A program made the translations under genes and the position numbers. From positions 1-44,329 of the forward strand of contig JABWBP010000022.1 of the NCBI GenBank assembly GCA_013360445.1: a stretch of DNA of 44,329 nt, read 5' to 3'. This document shows positions 1 through 7,260 of the stretch, piece after piece. Position 1 is the first letter of the stretch, and every line of letters begins with the position of its first letter. The notes under the pieces are model-generated. The model did no database searches and had not been told where the DNA came from. It was given only the letters and a program-made list of their open reading frames with translations. Origin of the DNA: Calditrichaceae bacterium (GTDB lineage: Bacteria; Calditrichota; Calditrichia; RBG-13-44-9; J075).

Positions 1-10
1 AATCTCACCT

Positions 11-79
11 AACCGCCCGAACCCCGAAGGGGTTCAACCCCTGCTCCGAAGGAGCCACTTCGTGGCCGGGGTTGCGGTT
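11..79. repeat. Multi-hairpin palindromic element
   Basis: An outer stem (AACCGC at 11-16 pairing with GCGGTT at 74-79) encloses three perfect small hairpins: 19-35 (7 bp, GAA loop), 43-55 (5 bp, GAA loop) and 54-66 (5 bp, TTC loop). The fold is cloverleaf-like, but the arms and loops do not fit a tRNA: there is no anticodon arm of normal size and no TTC arm. The GAA/TTC loops recur in other gaps of the window. It is probably an interspersed palindromic repeat. No gene is visible in 1-250. Confidence 0.6.
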
Positions 80-203
80 TGTATTGTATTATTGCTGGCA
101 ATAAATGTTAAACCCTTACCGGGTTTCTTTTCCGAAGGAGTCTTCGACATGGAACAAGGAAATGGAAATTTTAAAATGCGCTTAGTATACAATTCAGCCA
201 TGT

Positions 204-238
204 AACCATTTAACCATAAAACCATTCGCTCATCCTGT
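204..238. repeat. Octamer array (AACCATNN type)
   Basis: Four consecutive 8-base units, three of the form AACCATNN and one degenerate, lie just upstream of the permease gene. This is one of many period-7/8/9 arrays that fill gaps in this window. Confidence 0.5.
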
Positions 239-250
239 AATCATAAACGG

Positions 251-1579
251 ATGGAAGCCATGCCCCAACTCCAGCAAAAACTCACCCGTTTCGATCTCAC
301 CCTGATCGCCATCGGTTCTACCATCGGTTCGGGGATTTTCCTTACTCCCTCGGGAATCGCGCAAAAGCTTCCCTCGGCAGAATGGATTCTGTTCGTGTGG
401 CTGATGGGGGGATTGTTAGCCCTCTGCGGCGGGCTGACCTTCGCAGAGCTGGGCGCGATGATGCCCCGCGCCGGGGGCGTGTACGTTTTCCTCAACGAAG
501 CCTACGGCGGCCTGGCGGGATTCCTCTACGGTTGGGCCTACTTTTTGGTCGTGAACACCGGGGCGCTGGCGGCGCTGAGCATCGCCTTCGCTACCTATTT
601 GGGCTTTTTTGTGCCCCTCTCGCCGTTGGAAATCAAGTTAGTCGCTATCGCGGGGCTGCTGATTTTAACCGCGATCAACTATTTCGGGGTGAAACCGGGG
701 GGGATTTTTGCAGATATTTTTACGCTTCTGAAAGTTCTGGGGATTATCGGGGTTATTGCCGCAGGGTTTTTTCTCGGCTCGATGGATTCCCTGTCTGCCG
801 CAGCGCCATCGCAAATGCCCCCAAACCTCGGCGGCGCATTGGCCGCGGCCATGGTCGGGGTGCTGTGGTCCTACGGAGGCTGGCAGCACGCCACCTACCT
901 GGCCGGGGAAGCGACGGAGCCGAAACGCAGCATTCCCTTTGCCCTGATCCTGGGAACCCTGCTGGTTTCGATCCTCTATGTTCTCACCAACCTTGCCTAC
1001 CTCTTTCTACTCCCTCTGGACGCCATCGCCGCTTCGGAGCGGGTGGCGGCGGACGCGGTACAAAACGCCGTGGGGCCGGCCGGCGCGACCCTGGTCTCCC
1101 TGGCAATCTTTACCTCCGTATTCGGCACCGCGGGAATTTATACCATGACCGCGCCGCGCATTTACTACGCCATGGCCCGCGACGGGGTCTTCTTTAAAAA
1201 AGTAGCGGAAGTTCACCCCAAATACAAAGCGCCCACCTTCGCCATCCTCTCCCAAACCGCCTGGGCGATTCTCCTCATCCTCAGCGGCACTTTTTACGAG
1301 CTGATCACCTACGTGGCTTTCACGGACTGGATTTTCTTCGCCCTGGCGGGGGCCAGCGTTTTTTTATTCCGCAGACGCAATCCGCAGGCGGAGCGTCCTT
1401 ACAGAACCCTGGGATACCCCCTTACCCCGCTCTTTTTCGTGGCCGTCTCCACCTGGTTCGTGCTCAATACCCTGGCAGGCGCGCCGGCGCAGGCGCTGGC
1501 GGGGTTGGGATTTTTGGCGTTAGGCGTGCCGGTGTACTATCTCTGGAAGAAAGCGGGGAAGGAGGGGAGTAAGGGATGA
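251..1579 (+). CDS. APC-superfamily amino acid permease
   Basis: A 442-residue secondary transporter of the amino acid-polyamine-organocation superfamily, in the inner membrane, likely exchanging or importing amino acids. About twelve hydrophobic segments span most of the protein. The first carries the family's unwound-helix substrate loop (IGSTIGSGIF, residues 21-30), and a typical RRRNPQAERPYRTLGYPLTP stretch lies before the last helices. The length is normal for the family. Two starts are possible: ATG 251 and ATG 260. The residues after the second (MPQLQQKLTRFDLTLIAIG) look like a normal family N-terminus, so 260 may be the true start. It stands alone on the plus strand, so the context does not reveal the substrate. 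The LAT-like/YfnA subgroup is the closest resemblance I can see. Confidence 0.9.
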   Translation: MEAMPQLQQKLTRFDLTLIAIGSTIGSGIFLTPSGIAQKLPSAEWILFVWLMGGLLALCGGLTFAELGAMMPRAGGVYVFLNEAYGGLAGFLYGWAYFLVVNTGALAALSIAFATYLGFFVPLSPLEIKLVAIAGLLILTAINYFGVKPGGIFADIFTLLKVLGIIGVIAAGFFLGSMDSLSAAAPSQMPPNLGGALAAAMVGVLWSYGGWQHATYLAGEATEPKRSIPFALILGTLLVSILYVLTNLAYLFLLPLDAIAASERVAADAVQNAVGPAGATLVSLAIFTSVFGTAGIYTMTAPRIYYAMARDGVFFKKVAEVHPKYKAPTFAILSQTAWAILLILSGTFYELITYVAFTDWIFFALAGASVFLFRRRNPQAERPYRTLGYPLTPLFFVAVSTWFVLNTLAGAPAQALAGLGFLALGVPVYYLWKKAGKEGSKG

Positions 1580-1580
1580 T

Positions 1581-1622
1581 TGGATTAATGGAGTAATGGA
1601 TGAGTGTGGATGAATGGGTTCG
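1581..1622. repeat. Octamer array (TGGATNAA type)
   Basis: Repeated 8-base units of the form TGGATKAA follow the permease stop codon. The same class recurs at 36847-36879, and as reverse complement at 36985-37012. Confidence 0.55.
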
Positions 1623-1687
1623 ATTCCCCGGGTGCTGCTCATTAGCGTCGGCGTGGTTGCCTCGCGCCTGCAAAAGAATGTCCTTCC

Positions 1688-1716
1688 TTGACATTTTTAC
1701 CTCCATGCGCTACATT
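1688..1716 (+). promoter_or_regulatory. Sigma-70-like promoter of the CHAT-sigma operon
   Basis: A perfect -35 box TTGACA (1688-1693), a 17-base spacer and a -10 box TACATT (1711-1716, 4 of 6 matches) lie upstream of the TPR-CHAT gene. This predicts a 5' leader of about 50 bases. It is read by eye and not tested. Confidence 0.5.
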
Positions 1717-1773
1717 CTCCTGCCTTTAATGCGTTAGCATCCCATAGTTTAGACTTTCTGATGGGAATAGAAG

Positions 1774-4700
1774 ATGTATTCCGCAAGAAATATTTCTCCG
1801 AAAAGCGCACTCATCCGGGTATCCGCTGTCCTGATCGGCCTTTGGCTCTGGCCCGGATGCGGCCCTAAAACCGCGGAAACGCATTACGCCGCCGGGTTGA
1901 AATTCTATAAAGAGCGGGAATACGAAAAAGCGATCCAGGAATTGCAGGCGGCAATCGGCTTGAATCCCGGCTTCGAAAACGCCTATAGAAAATTAACGGC
2001 CTGTTACCGGGAGAGCAGGGATGGGGAAAGCGCGACGCACTATTTCGAGCAAATATCCCAAATGAATCCCGGTTTATCATACCCGCATTACGCCCTGGGG
2101 CTGGTTTTTGCGGAGCGGAAGGCTTATGAAAAGGCGCTCGAGCAATACCAGTTCGCCTGCCGGGGAGAACCCCAATTTGTAGCCCTGTACACCGCGTTCT
2201 CGGAAACCGCGTTCCAGGCAGAAAAACTGGAATTGTCGGAAAGTTTCCTCAACGAACGCCTCCGGGCAAATCCCACCGATGCTTACGCGCTCTACGGTCT
2301 GGGAAACCTTTACCACCTGCAAATGCGCCGGGAGGAAGCGTTAACCAGGCTGGATGCAGCCCTGCAGGTAAAGCCGGATTTGCCGGAGGCCCATTTTGCG
2401 AAAATGCAGATATTCCGCGAGGCCGCGGAATACGATAGTGCCCTGGCAATCGCCGATTCCGGCCTGGCAGCGGCACGAAGGAAGAAGGACCTCGATCTCA
2501 GCGCTGCTTTCCTGGCTAAAAAAGGCAGTGTCTATTATTCCCTCGGAGAACCCCAACCGGCCTTGCAGTATTTCCGGAAGGGTTTGAATATCTCGCGCGA
2601 CAACGTATATATCCCTGGCGAATTAGAGGCCCTCAACGGCTTAGGGGTCATTTACCGCCTTACCCAGGAATACCCGGACGCCTTGCAATGTTTGTATGAA
2701 GGATTAAAGATTTCCCGGGAACGTAATTATTCGCGGGATAAGGGGAGGATTGCCGGCAATATCGGTGACGTTTACCTGGAAACTGCGCAATACGATAGCG
2801 CCCTGGCCTGTTACGAGATAGCGCTGCAAACTGCGCAGGAGAATAAAGACCGGCTAGTTGAAGCCAATTGCCTGGGATCGCTGGCCAGCGTCTGTTTCTA
2901 CCGGGGCGATTTTCCCAACTCATTGATTTACGGGGAAAAAGCCCTGGGAATTTACCGCGAGCTGCAGGATCGCGGCGGCGAAGCCAATGAATTGATCAAT
3001 TTCGGCACGATTTATTTAGTGGCCGGTGATTACACCAAAGCAATCCGGTTTTTCAACCGGGGATTGTCAATCGCCCTGGAGATTGGGGAAAAAGACAAGC
3101 AGCAGATCGCCCTGGGAAATTTAGGGAGCATTTACCTTCTCCTGGGAGAGCCGGAACAAGCCCGGTTGCACCTGGAGTCCGCCCTGGGGTTAGCACGGGA
3201 GATGGAAAACAAAACCGGCGTGGCGATCAACACCGCCAGCCTGGGCAGCGTGGCTTTGCTTATCGGCGACACCTTAGCCGCTTTGCAGCATTTCCAGGAG
3301 GCGCTCCCGGTTTTTACCGCCATCTCTGATCTGAATAACGAGGCAATTACCTGCGCCAATATTGGTACGATTTACAGCCGGCAGGGCAATCATCGTGAGG
3401 CGTTACAGTTTATCGAAAGAGCCGTGGCGCTCAACCGCGAGATCGGAAATCGTTTAGGGGAAGCCAACTCTTATAATGATCTTGCAGTGGTGCATTTGCA
3501 GCAAAAAAATTATCCTCAAGCCCTGGAGTTCTATCAAAAAGCGTTGGCCTTAGGAGAAGAATTATCCGCCGTTGAGACGGTTTGGAAAGCCCATTACGGC
3601 CTGGCGCGGTTTTATGAACAGGAAGGACGCGGCAAGGAGGCGGAGGATCATTACCGGCAGGCGATCCAGACCGTGGAAGACGTGCGCAGCCAATTGGTCA
3701 CCCCTGAGCATAAATCCGGTTTTTTTGAAGAGAAGGTCGAGATTTACGCCGGCCTGGTTGACTTGCTATACCGGCAATACCGGGAAGAGGGCGATTTACG
3801 CAGCCTGGAAGCGGCTTTTCAATACGCGGAGAGGAGTAAAGCGCGAGCGTTGATCGAGATGTTAGCGGAATCCGGGGTGGACGCAACGCAGGGAGTCGAT
3901 TCGTTGCTGCTGGAGCGCCGGGAGGAGATTTTGCGCCGCATCAGCGAGATGCAAACCCGCCTGATCTCAGAAAACCTGACCGGGAAGGCGCACAAGCGTT
4001 TGCGTGAACAGTTGAGAGCGGAGGAGGAGAATCTGCAATCCCTCTCCCTGGAAATCAAACAGCAAAACCCCGCTTACGCCGATTTACAATACCCGGAGCC
4101 GCTGCCGGCCCGCAGCGCTCAACGAATGCTAAAGAACCGCGATGAGATACTATTGGAATTCTCCCTGGGGCGTGAGAATTCTTACCTCTGGGCCATCAGC
4201 GGCGAGGCCCTGGCCATGTTTCAACTGCCTTCCGAAAAAGAGATTGCCGGGAAGGTGCAGCGCTACCTGGCGATGATCGGGGGAAATACGTCGCCGGCTA
4301 TTGCCCACGTGGAGTTGGGATACGAGCTATGGGTGATGCTGCTATCCCCCGCCGCGGCACTGCTGGAAGGGAAGAAACATGTGCGCGTGGTTCCCGATGG
4401 AATTCTCCACTACCTGCCCTTCGAGGCGTTGATAGCGGAGAGGCGGGAGCGCCAGCCGGTTTACGTGGTGGAGAATTACGTGCTCAGCTATGCTCCCTCC
4501 GCCTCGGTTCTGGCGGCGTTGAGCGCGCGGGAAGCTCCTACGCATTCCGGGGAGCAACTGGAGCTTTTAGCCTTCGGGGACCCGGTTTTCGAGGCCCGGA
4601 AGGGCACCGGAAATCCCGCCCGCGTTTCCGGCGCCCCGGAAGTCGCCGGGAAGGCGGCGCCGGAGGCGGAGGGGTTCGCATTATCCCGGCTGCCTTACAC

Positions 4701-5256
4701 CAAAGCGGAAGTAGAAGGCATTGCAGCCCTCTTTCCTCCCGGGCGGGCCTCCCTGTATTTGCAGGAAAACGCCCGGGAAGGCCGGCTGAAAAGCGAAGAC
4801 TTGCGCCGCTACCGGCGGGTACACTTTGCAACCCACGGGCTTATCGACGAGAAGAATCCCCAGCGCTCATCCGTCGTGTTCAGCTTAGACGATGATCCCA
4901 CGGAGGACGGCTTTTTGCAGATGGACGAAATCTTCCGCCTGCGCCTGGCCGCGGATTTAGTGGTGCTCTCCGCCTGCAACACCGCCAGGGGAAAGCTTAT
5001 TCGCGGGGAGGGGATGATCGGGCTGAGCCGGGCGTTTTTCTACGCCGGGGCGCGCTCCTTAGCGGCCAGCCTGTGGCCGGTGAGCGACCGCTCCACCGCC
5101 CGGCTGATGGAACACTTTTATCGAAATTTGCAGAAAGGCCTTCCCAAAGACGAGGCGCTCTGCCAGGCCAAACGCGAGATGCTCCAGGCTTCCCGCGCCG
5201 CCTGGCGGCGCCCTTACTACTGGGCGCCCTTTGTGATAATGGGCCTGGTCAACTGA
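1774..5256 (+). CDS. TPR-CHAT protease, probable exported lipoprotein
   Basis: A large protein of 1160 residues. After a hydrophobic N-terminal segment ending in LWPGC (Cys about 29, a lipobox-like site), more than a dozen tetratricopeptide repeats run from about residue 34 to 640. A helical linker follows to about 770, then a CHAT domain. CHAT is a caspase-like cysteine protease fold. The catalytic pair is visible as His1021 in VHFATHG and Cys1068 in SACNTARG, followed by the conserved GEGMIGLSRAFFYAGARS and WPVSDRST motifs. It should therefore be an active protease with a TPR sensor or scaffold. The signal-like N-terminus places it outside the cytoplasm, which is inference. The sigma gene starts 21 bases downstream and the anti-sigma gene follows, so the three probably form one operon. 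This resembles the link between TPR-CHAT Csx29 and RpoE in type III-E CRISPR loci, but no cas gene is present. Confidence 0.9.
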   Translation: MYSARNISPKSALIRVSAVLIGLWLWPGCGPKTAETHYAAGLKFYKEREYEKAIQELQAAIGLNPGFENAYRKLTACYRESRDGESATHYFEQISQMNPGLSYPHYALGLVFAERKAYEKALEQYQFACRGEPQFVALYTAFSETAFQAEKLELSESFLNERLRANPTDAYALYGLGNLYHLQMRREEALTRLDAALQVKPDLPEAHFAKMQIFREAAEYDSALAIADSGLAAARRKKDLDLSAAFLAKKGSVYYSLGEPQPALQYFRKGLNISRDNVYIPGELEALNGLGVIYRLTQEYPDALQCLYEGLKISRERNYSRDKGRIAGNIGDVYLETAQYDSALACYEIALQTAQENKDRLVEANCLGSLASVCFYRGDFPNSLIYGEKALGIYRELQDRGGEANELINFGTIYLVAGDYTKAIRFFNRGLSIALEIGEKDKQQIALGNLGSIYLLLGEPEQARLHLESALGLAREMENKTGVAINTASLGSVALLIGDTLAALQHFQEALPVFTAISDLNNEAITCANIGTIYSRQGNHREALQFIERAVALNREIGNRLGEANSYNDLAVVHLQQKNYPQALEFYQKALALGEELSAVETVWKAHYGLARFYEQEGRGKEAEDHYRQAIQTVEDVRSQLVTPEHKSGFFEEKVEIYAGLVDLLYRQYREEGDLRSLEAAFQYAERSKARALIEMLAESGVDATQGVDSLLLERREEILRRISEMQTRLISENLTGKAHKRLREQLRAEEENLQSLSLEIKQQNPAYADLQYPEPLPARSAQRMLKNRDEILLEFSLGRENSYLWAISGEALAMFQLPSEKEIAGKVQRYLAMIGGNTSPAIAHVELGYELWVMLLSPAAALLEGKKHVRVVPDGILHYLPFEALIAERRERQPVYVVENYVLSYAPSASVLAALSAREAPTHSGEQLELLAFGDPVFEARKGTGNPARVSGAPEVAGKAAPEAEGFALSRLPYTKAEVEGIAALFPPGRASLYLQENAREGRLKSEDLRRYRRVHFATHGLIDEKNPQRSSVVFSLDDDPTEDGFLQMDEIFRLRLAADLVVLSACNTARGKLIRGEGMIGLSRAFFYAGARSLAASLWPVSDRSTARLMEHFYRNLQKGLPKDEALCQAKREMLQASRAAWRRPYYWAPFVIMGLVN

Positions 5257-5277
5257 ATACGGAAACAGATCCTCCCT

Positions 5278-5880
5278 ATGAAACCGATCGATACCTTCAC
5301 GGAAGACGCCAAACTGGTGCAGCAAATCAAAGCCAGCGATCCGGCGGCGGAAAAGCGCCTGTTCGAGAAGTATCGCGACCGAGTTTTCTATTTTGTATCC
5401 CGCAAAGTAAAGCCTCGCCAGGACTGCGAAGACATTACCATCACCACCCTTAGCGCGGTTATTTCCGCCGCAAAAGAGGACCGCATCAACAATCCCCGCG
5501 CCCTGTCTTCGTACCTCTATCGAATTGCTGCGAACAAGATCAACAGTTACTTCCGGGAAGCGTATGGCAATATTGAAGATGTATCTTTGGAGAACACGGA
5601 TGGCAGCCAGGTAAGAAACGTCCCCCACGCCGATCCGGACCCTTCTTCTGTAGTCATTCAAGCGGAAGGCGTTCGCCTGCTGAAGCAAGCCTGTAAAAGC
5701 CTGCATGAACAAGAACGTCAAATTGTGTATTTACGCTATTACCGGGAGTGGCCCTACCAGGAGATCGCGGAATTTCTCGGTTTTTCATACCTCGAGCGCA
5801 AAACCGCGGAGGGGGTGCGGCAAATCGCCAAACGGCTGCGCGAGAAGTTGCGAAAGCACCTGGGAGAAGATTTTCAGTAG
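5278..5880 (+). CDS. ECF-type RNA polymerase sigma factor
   Basis: A 200-residue sigma-70 family protein. Region 2 lies at about 20-92 (EKRLFEKYRDRVFYFVSRKV, then the DNA-melting helix ending YLYRIAANKINSYFRE). Region 4 lies at about 135-195 (L..QERQIVYLRYYREWPYQEIAEFLGFS, a helix-turn-helix for the -35 box). Region 3 is absent, as in extracytoplasmic-function sigma factors. It redirects RNA polymerase to a regulon that cannot be read from this window. It lies between a TPR-CHAT protease gene and a membrane zinc-finger gene, the usual place for a sigma factor controlled by an anti-sigma partner. The linker between regions 2 and 4 (about 95-130) is acidic and slightly long. The start ATG has only a weak ribosome site, and translation may be coupled to the upstream gene. 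Confidence 0.92.
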   Translation: MKPIDTFTEDAKLVQQIKASDPAAEKRLFEKYRDRVFYFVSRKVKPRQDCEDITITTLSAVISAAKEDRINNPRALSSYLYRIAANKINSYFREAYGNIEDVSLENTDGSQVRNVPHADPDPSSVVIQAEGVRLLKQACKSLHEQERQIVYLRYYREWPYQEIAEFLGFSYLERKTAEGVRQIAKRLREKLRKHLGEDFQ

Positions 5881-5986
5881 GAAAACTGGTCACATAATGA
5901 GTATTTTAGCGACTGAATAAGTTGAGGGCGGAGGCATACGCAGTTCATAGATTGATGTGGACTTATATCGCAGGGAACGGAGGTAG

Positions 5987-6028
5987 ATGAGTGAAAAAAC
6001 GTTGGCACAAAAACGGTTTGAAAGATGA
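5987..6028 (+). CDS. Possible 13-residue leader peptide coupled to the anti-sigma gene
   Basis: A short frame, MSEKTLAQKRFER, starts three bases after a GGAGG sequence. Its stop codon overlaps the start codon of the anti-sigma gene in an ATGA arrangement at 6025-6028. The anti-sigma frame cannot be extended upstream because TGA stands at 6019-6021, and its own start has only GAAAG nearby. Translation of this mini-gene could deliver ribosomes to the anti-sigma start. The GGAGG-to-ATG spacing is shorter than ideal. This is a hypothesis from sequence only. Confidence 0.35.
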   Translation: MSEKTLAQKRFER

Positions 6029-6912
6029 CCCATCAGGAAGTCGAAGAAAAGAAATTGCTCCTGCGCCACGTGCAGGGTGCGCTGGCCGAAGCCGAGGAGG
6101 AACGCTTCGTGGACCATTACACCTACTGCCGTTCCTGTTATGAGCAGGTGCACCATTATATCAGCGAAAACAACCTGATCGAAGAATACCTGTTCGGCAG
6201 GCTTCCGGCAGGGGAGCAGGTTTTTTTTGAAAAACACTATTTAGGCTGCGAGACCTGTTTTAAGGAGCTGAAGCGAAACGAGAAATTTCTAACCGCCCTG
6301 CAGGGAGCGGTGCGCGAGAGCGCGGCGGAGTTGGAAAGCGCCGCTCCGCCCTCTCCGGCAGTCCCCCCGGTTGCAGAGGCCGGCGGCGCACCAGAGCCTT
6401 CTCGCCGGCCGGAGCAAGCAAAAATCCTCCGTTTTTTCGGCAGCTATCCCGCCCTCGCCGCGGCTGCGATGCTGGCGGTAATTTTGCTGGCGATTCCGGC
6501 CTGGCGGGGGATGTTCAAAGTGCCCGAGTTGGAACGGCAGCTCCGGCAGCCCAGCGCCGACGTGCAAAGCCTGTTGTTGCAGGAAAGCCGGGAGCGCGCC
6601 CGGGGGCCGGAAGAAGCGCCGGGAATTACCATCAGCGGGGAGACGGGCTGGGCGCTCTTACAATGCGCCATCATCGAGCAAAGTATCGACCAGCCCCGCT
6701 ACCGGGCGGAGATTCTGGATCATAGCGGGGAGGCTGTCTGGCAAAGCGAGGCGGTCCTCAGCGCGGGAGCCGCCGGGGTGCTCAACATTCTTTGCCGGGG
6801 GTCTTTTTTCAGCCCCGGACAATATTTTTTAAAAGTTTATGAACTCAACGCTGCTCTGCAGCCCACCGGGAAAGCATTCGATTTTCCGTTCCGGGTGAGC
6901 GTTGCGAAATAA
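6025..6912 (+). CDS. Membrane anti-sigma factor with two zinc-finger (zf-HC2-like) motifs
   Basis: A 295-residue protein with two H-x3-C-x2-C motifs: His31/Cys35/Cys38 and His71/Cys75/Cys78. Each sits in the context seen in zinc-binding anti-sigma domains; the second is the textbook form (EEYLFGRLPAGEQVFFEKHY, then LGCETC). A proline/alanine-rich linker (about 95-130) leads to one transmembrane helix at about 139-158 and then a folded C-terminal domain of about 130 residues, probably periplasmic (ITISGETGWALLQCAI, GEAVWQSEAVL). In this family the N-terminal domain binds and inhibits the cognate sigma factor, here the gene 144 bases upstream, and release usually needs a conformational change or proteolysis. 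The neighbouring CHAT protease is an attractive candidate for that step (inference). The tandem finger is unusual; most members have one. Confidence 0.82.
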   Translation: MTHQEVEEKKLLLRHVQGALAEAEEERFVDHYTYCRSCYEQVHHYISENNLIEEYLFGRLPAGEQVFFEKHYLGCETCFKELKRNEKFLTALQGAVRESAAELESAAPPSPAVPPVAEAGGAPEPSRRPEQAKILRFFGSYPALAAAAMLAVILLAIPAWRGMFKVPELERQLRQPSADVQSLLLQESRERARGPEEAPGITISGETGWALLQCAIIEQSIDQPRYRAEILDHSGEAVWQSEAVLSAGAAGVLNILCRGSFFSPGQYFLKVYELNAALQPTGKAFDFPFRVSVAK

Positions 6913-7260
6913 TCGTTCCCTATCCGGTTATTTTTAATCCCCCTCATTTTCTTTCGCACCCCTTTCTCATCGAAGAGCTCAATACTCCCTTACACCCTCC
7001 ATAAATTTTTTCTACAATTCCGAAAAGATTGTCACGCCGTTACTGTTTTCGAGACATATTCGATAGACGGTTTTTTTAGTGTGAGAGCCTCTGCCTGTCA
7101 ATTTTTAGGATTAAACTGATGTTCAGGTTCATTTTTTCCATTACGCGCAGTCCTCCTTTCCAATATTTTAATTCATTGCATAAAAACTGTTGTTTTGTTA
7201 AGTTGAATCGTCAATTCTAAAGTATTCCTTCGCATAATTCTCATTCTAAAGGAGGTAGTC
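6913..7260. other. 348-base AT-rich intergenic region
   Basis: No gene, tRNA or word-repeat array is visible. The stretch is pyrimidine-rich at its left end and AT-rich throughout. It ends in a strong ribosome site, AAAGGAGG at 7249-7256, five bases before the ATG of the secreted repeat protein. It probably carries that gene's promoter and the end of the anti-sigma transcript, but I cannot name convincing -35/-10 boxes or a terminator. Confidence 0.5.

Noticed and set aside
11-79. tRNA-like cloverleaf at the left edge
   Set aside because: Arm lengths, three-base loops and the lack of anticodon and T-loop consensus exclude a tRNA.
1774-5256. TPR-CHAT protein as type III-E CRISPR effector partner Csx29
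   Set aside because: There are no cas genes, no CRISPR array and no Csx30/Csx31-like gene, and the N-terminus looks like a lipoprotein signal.
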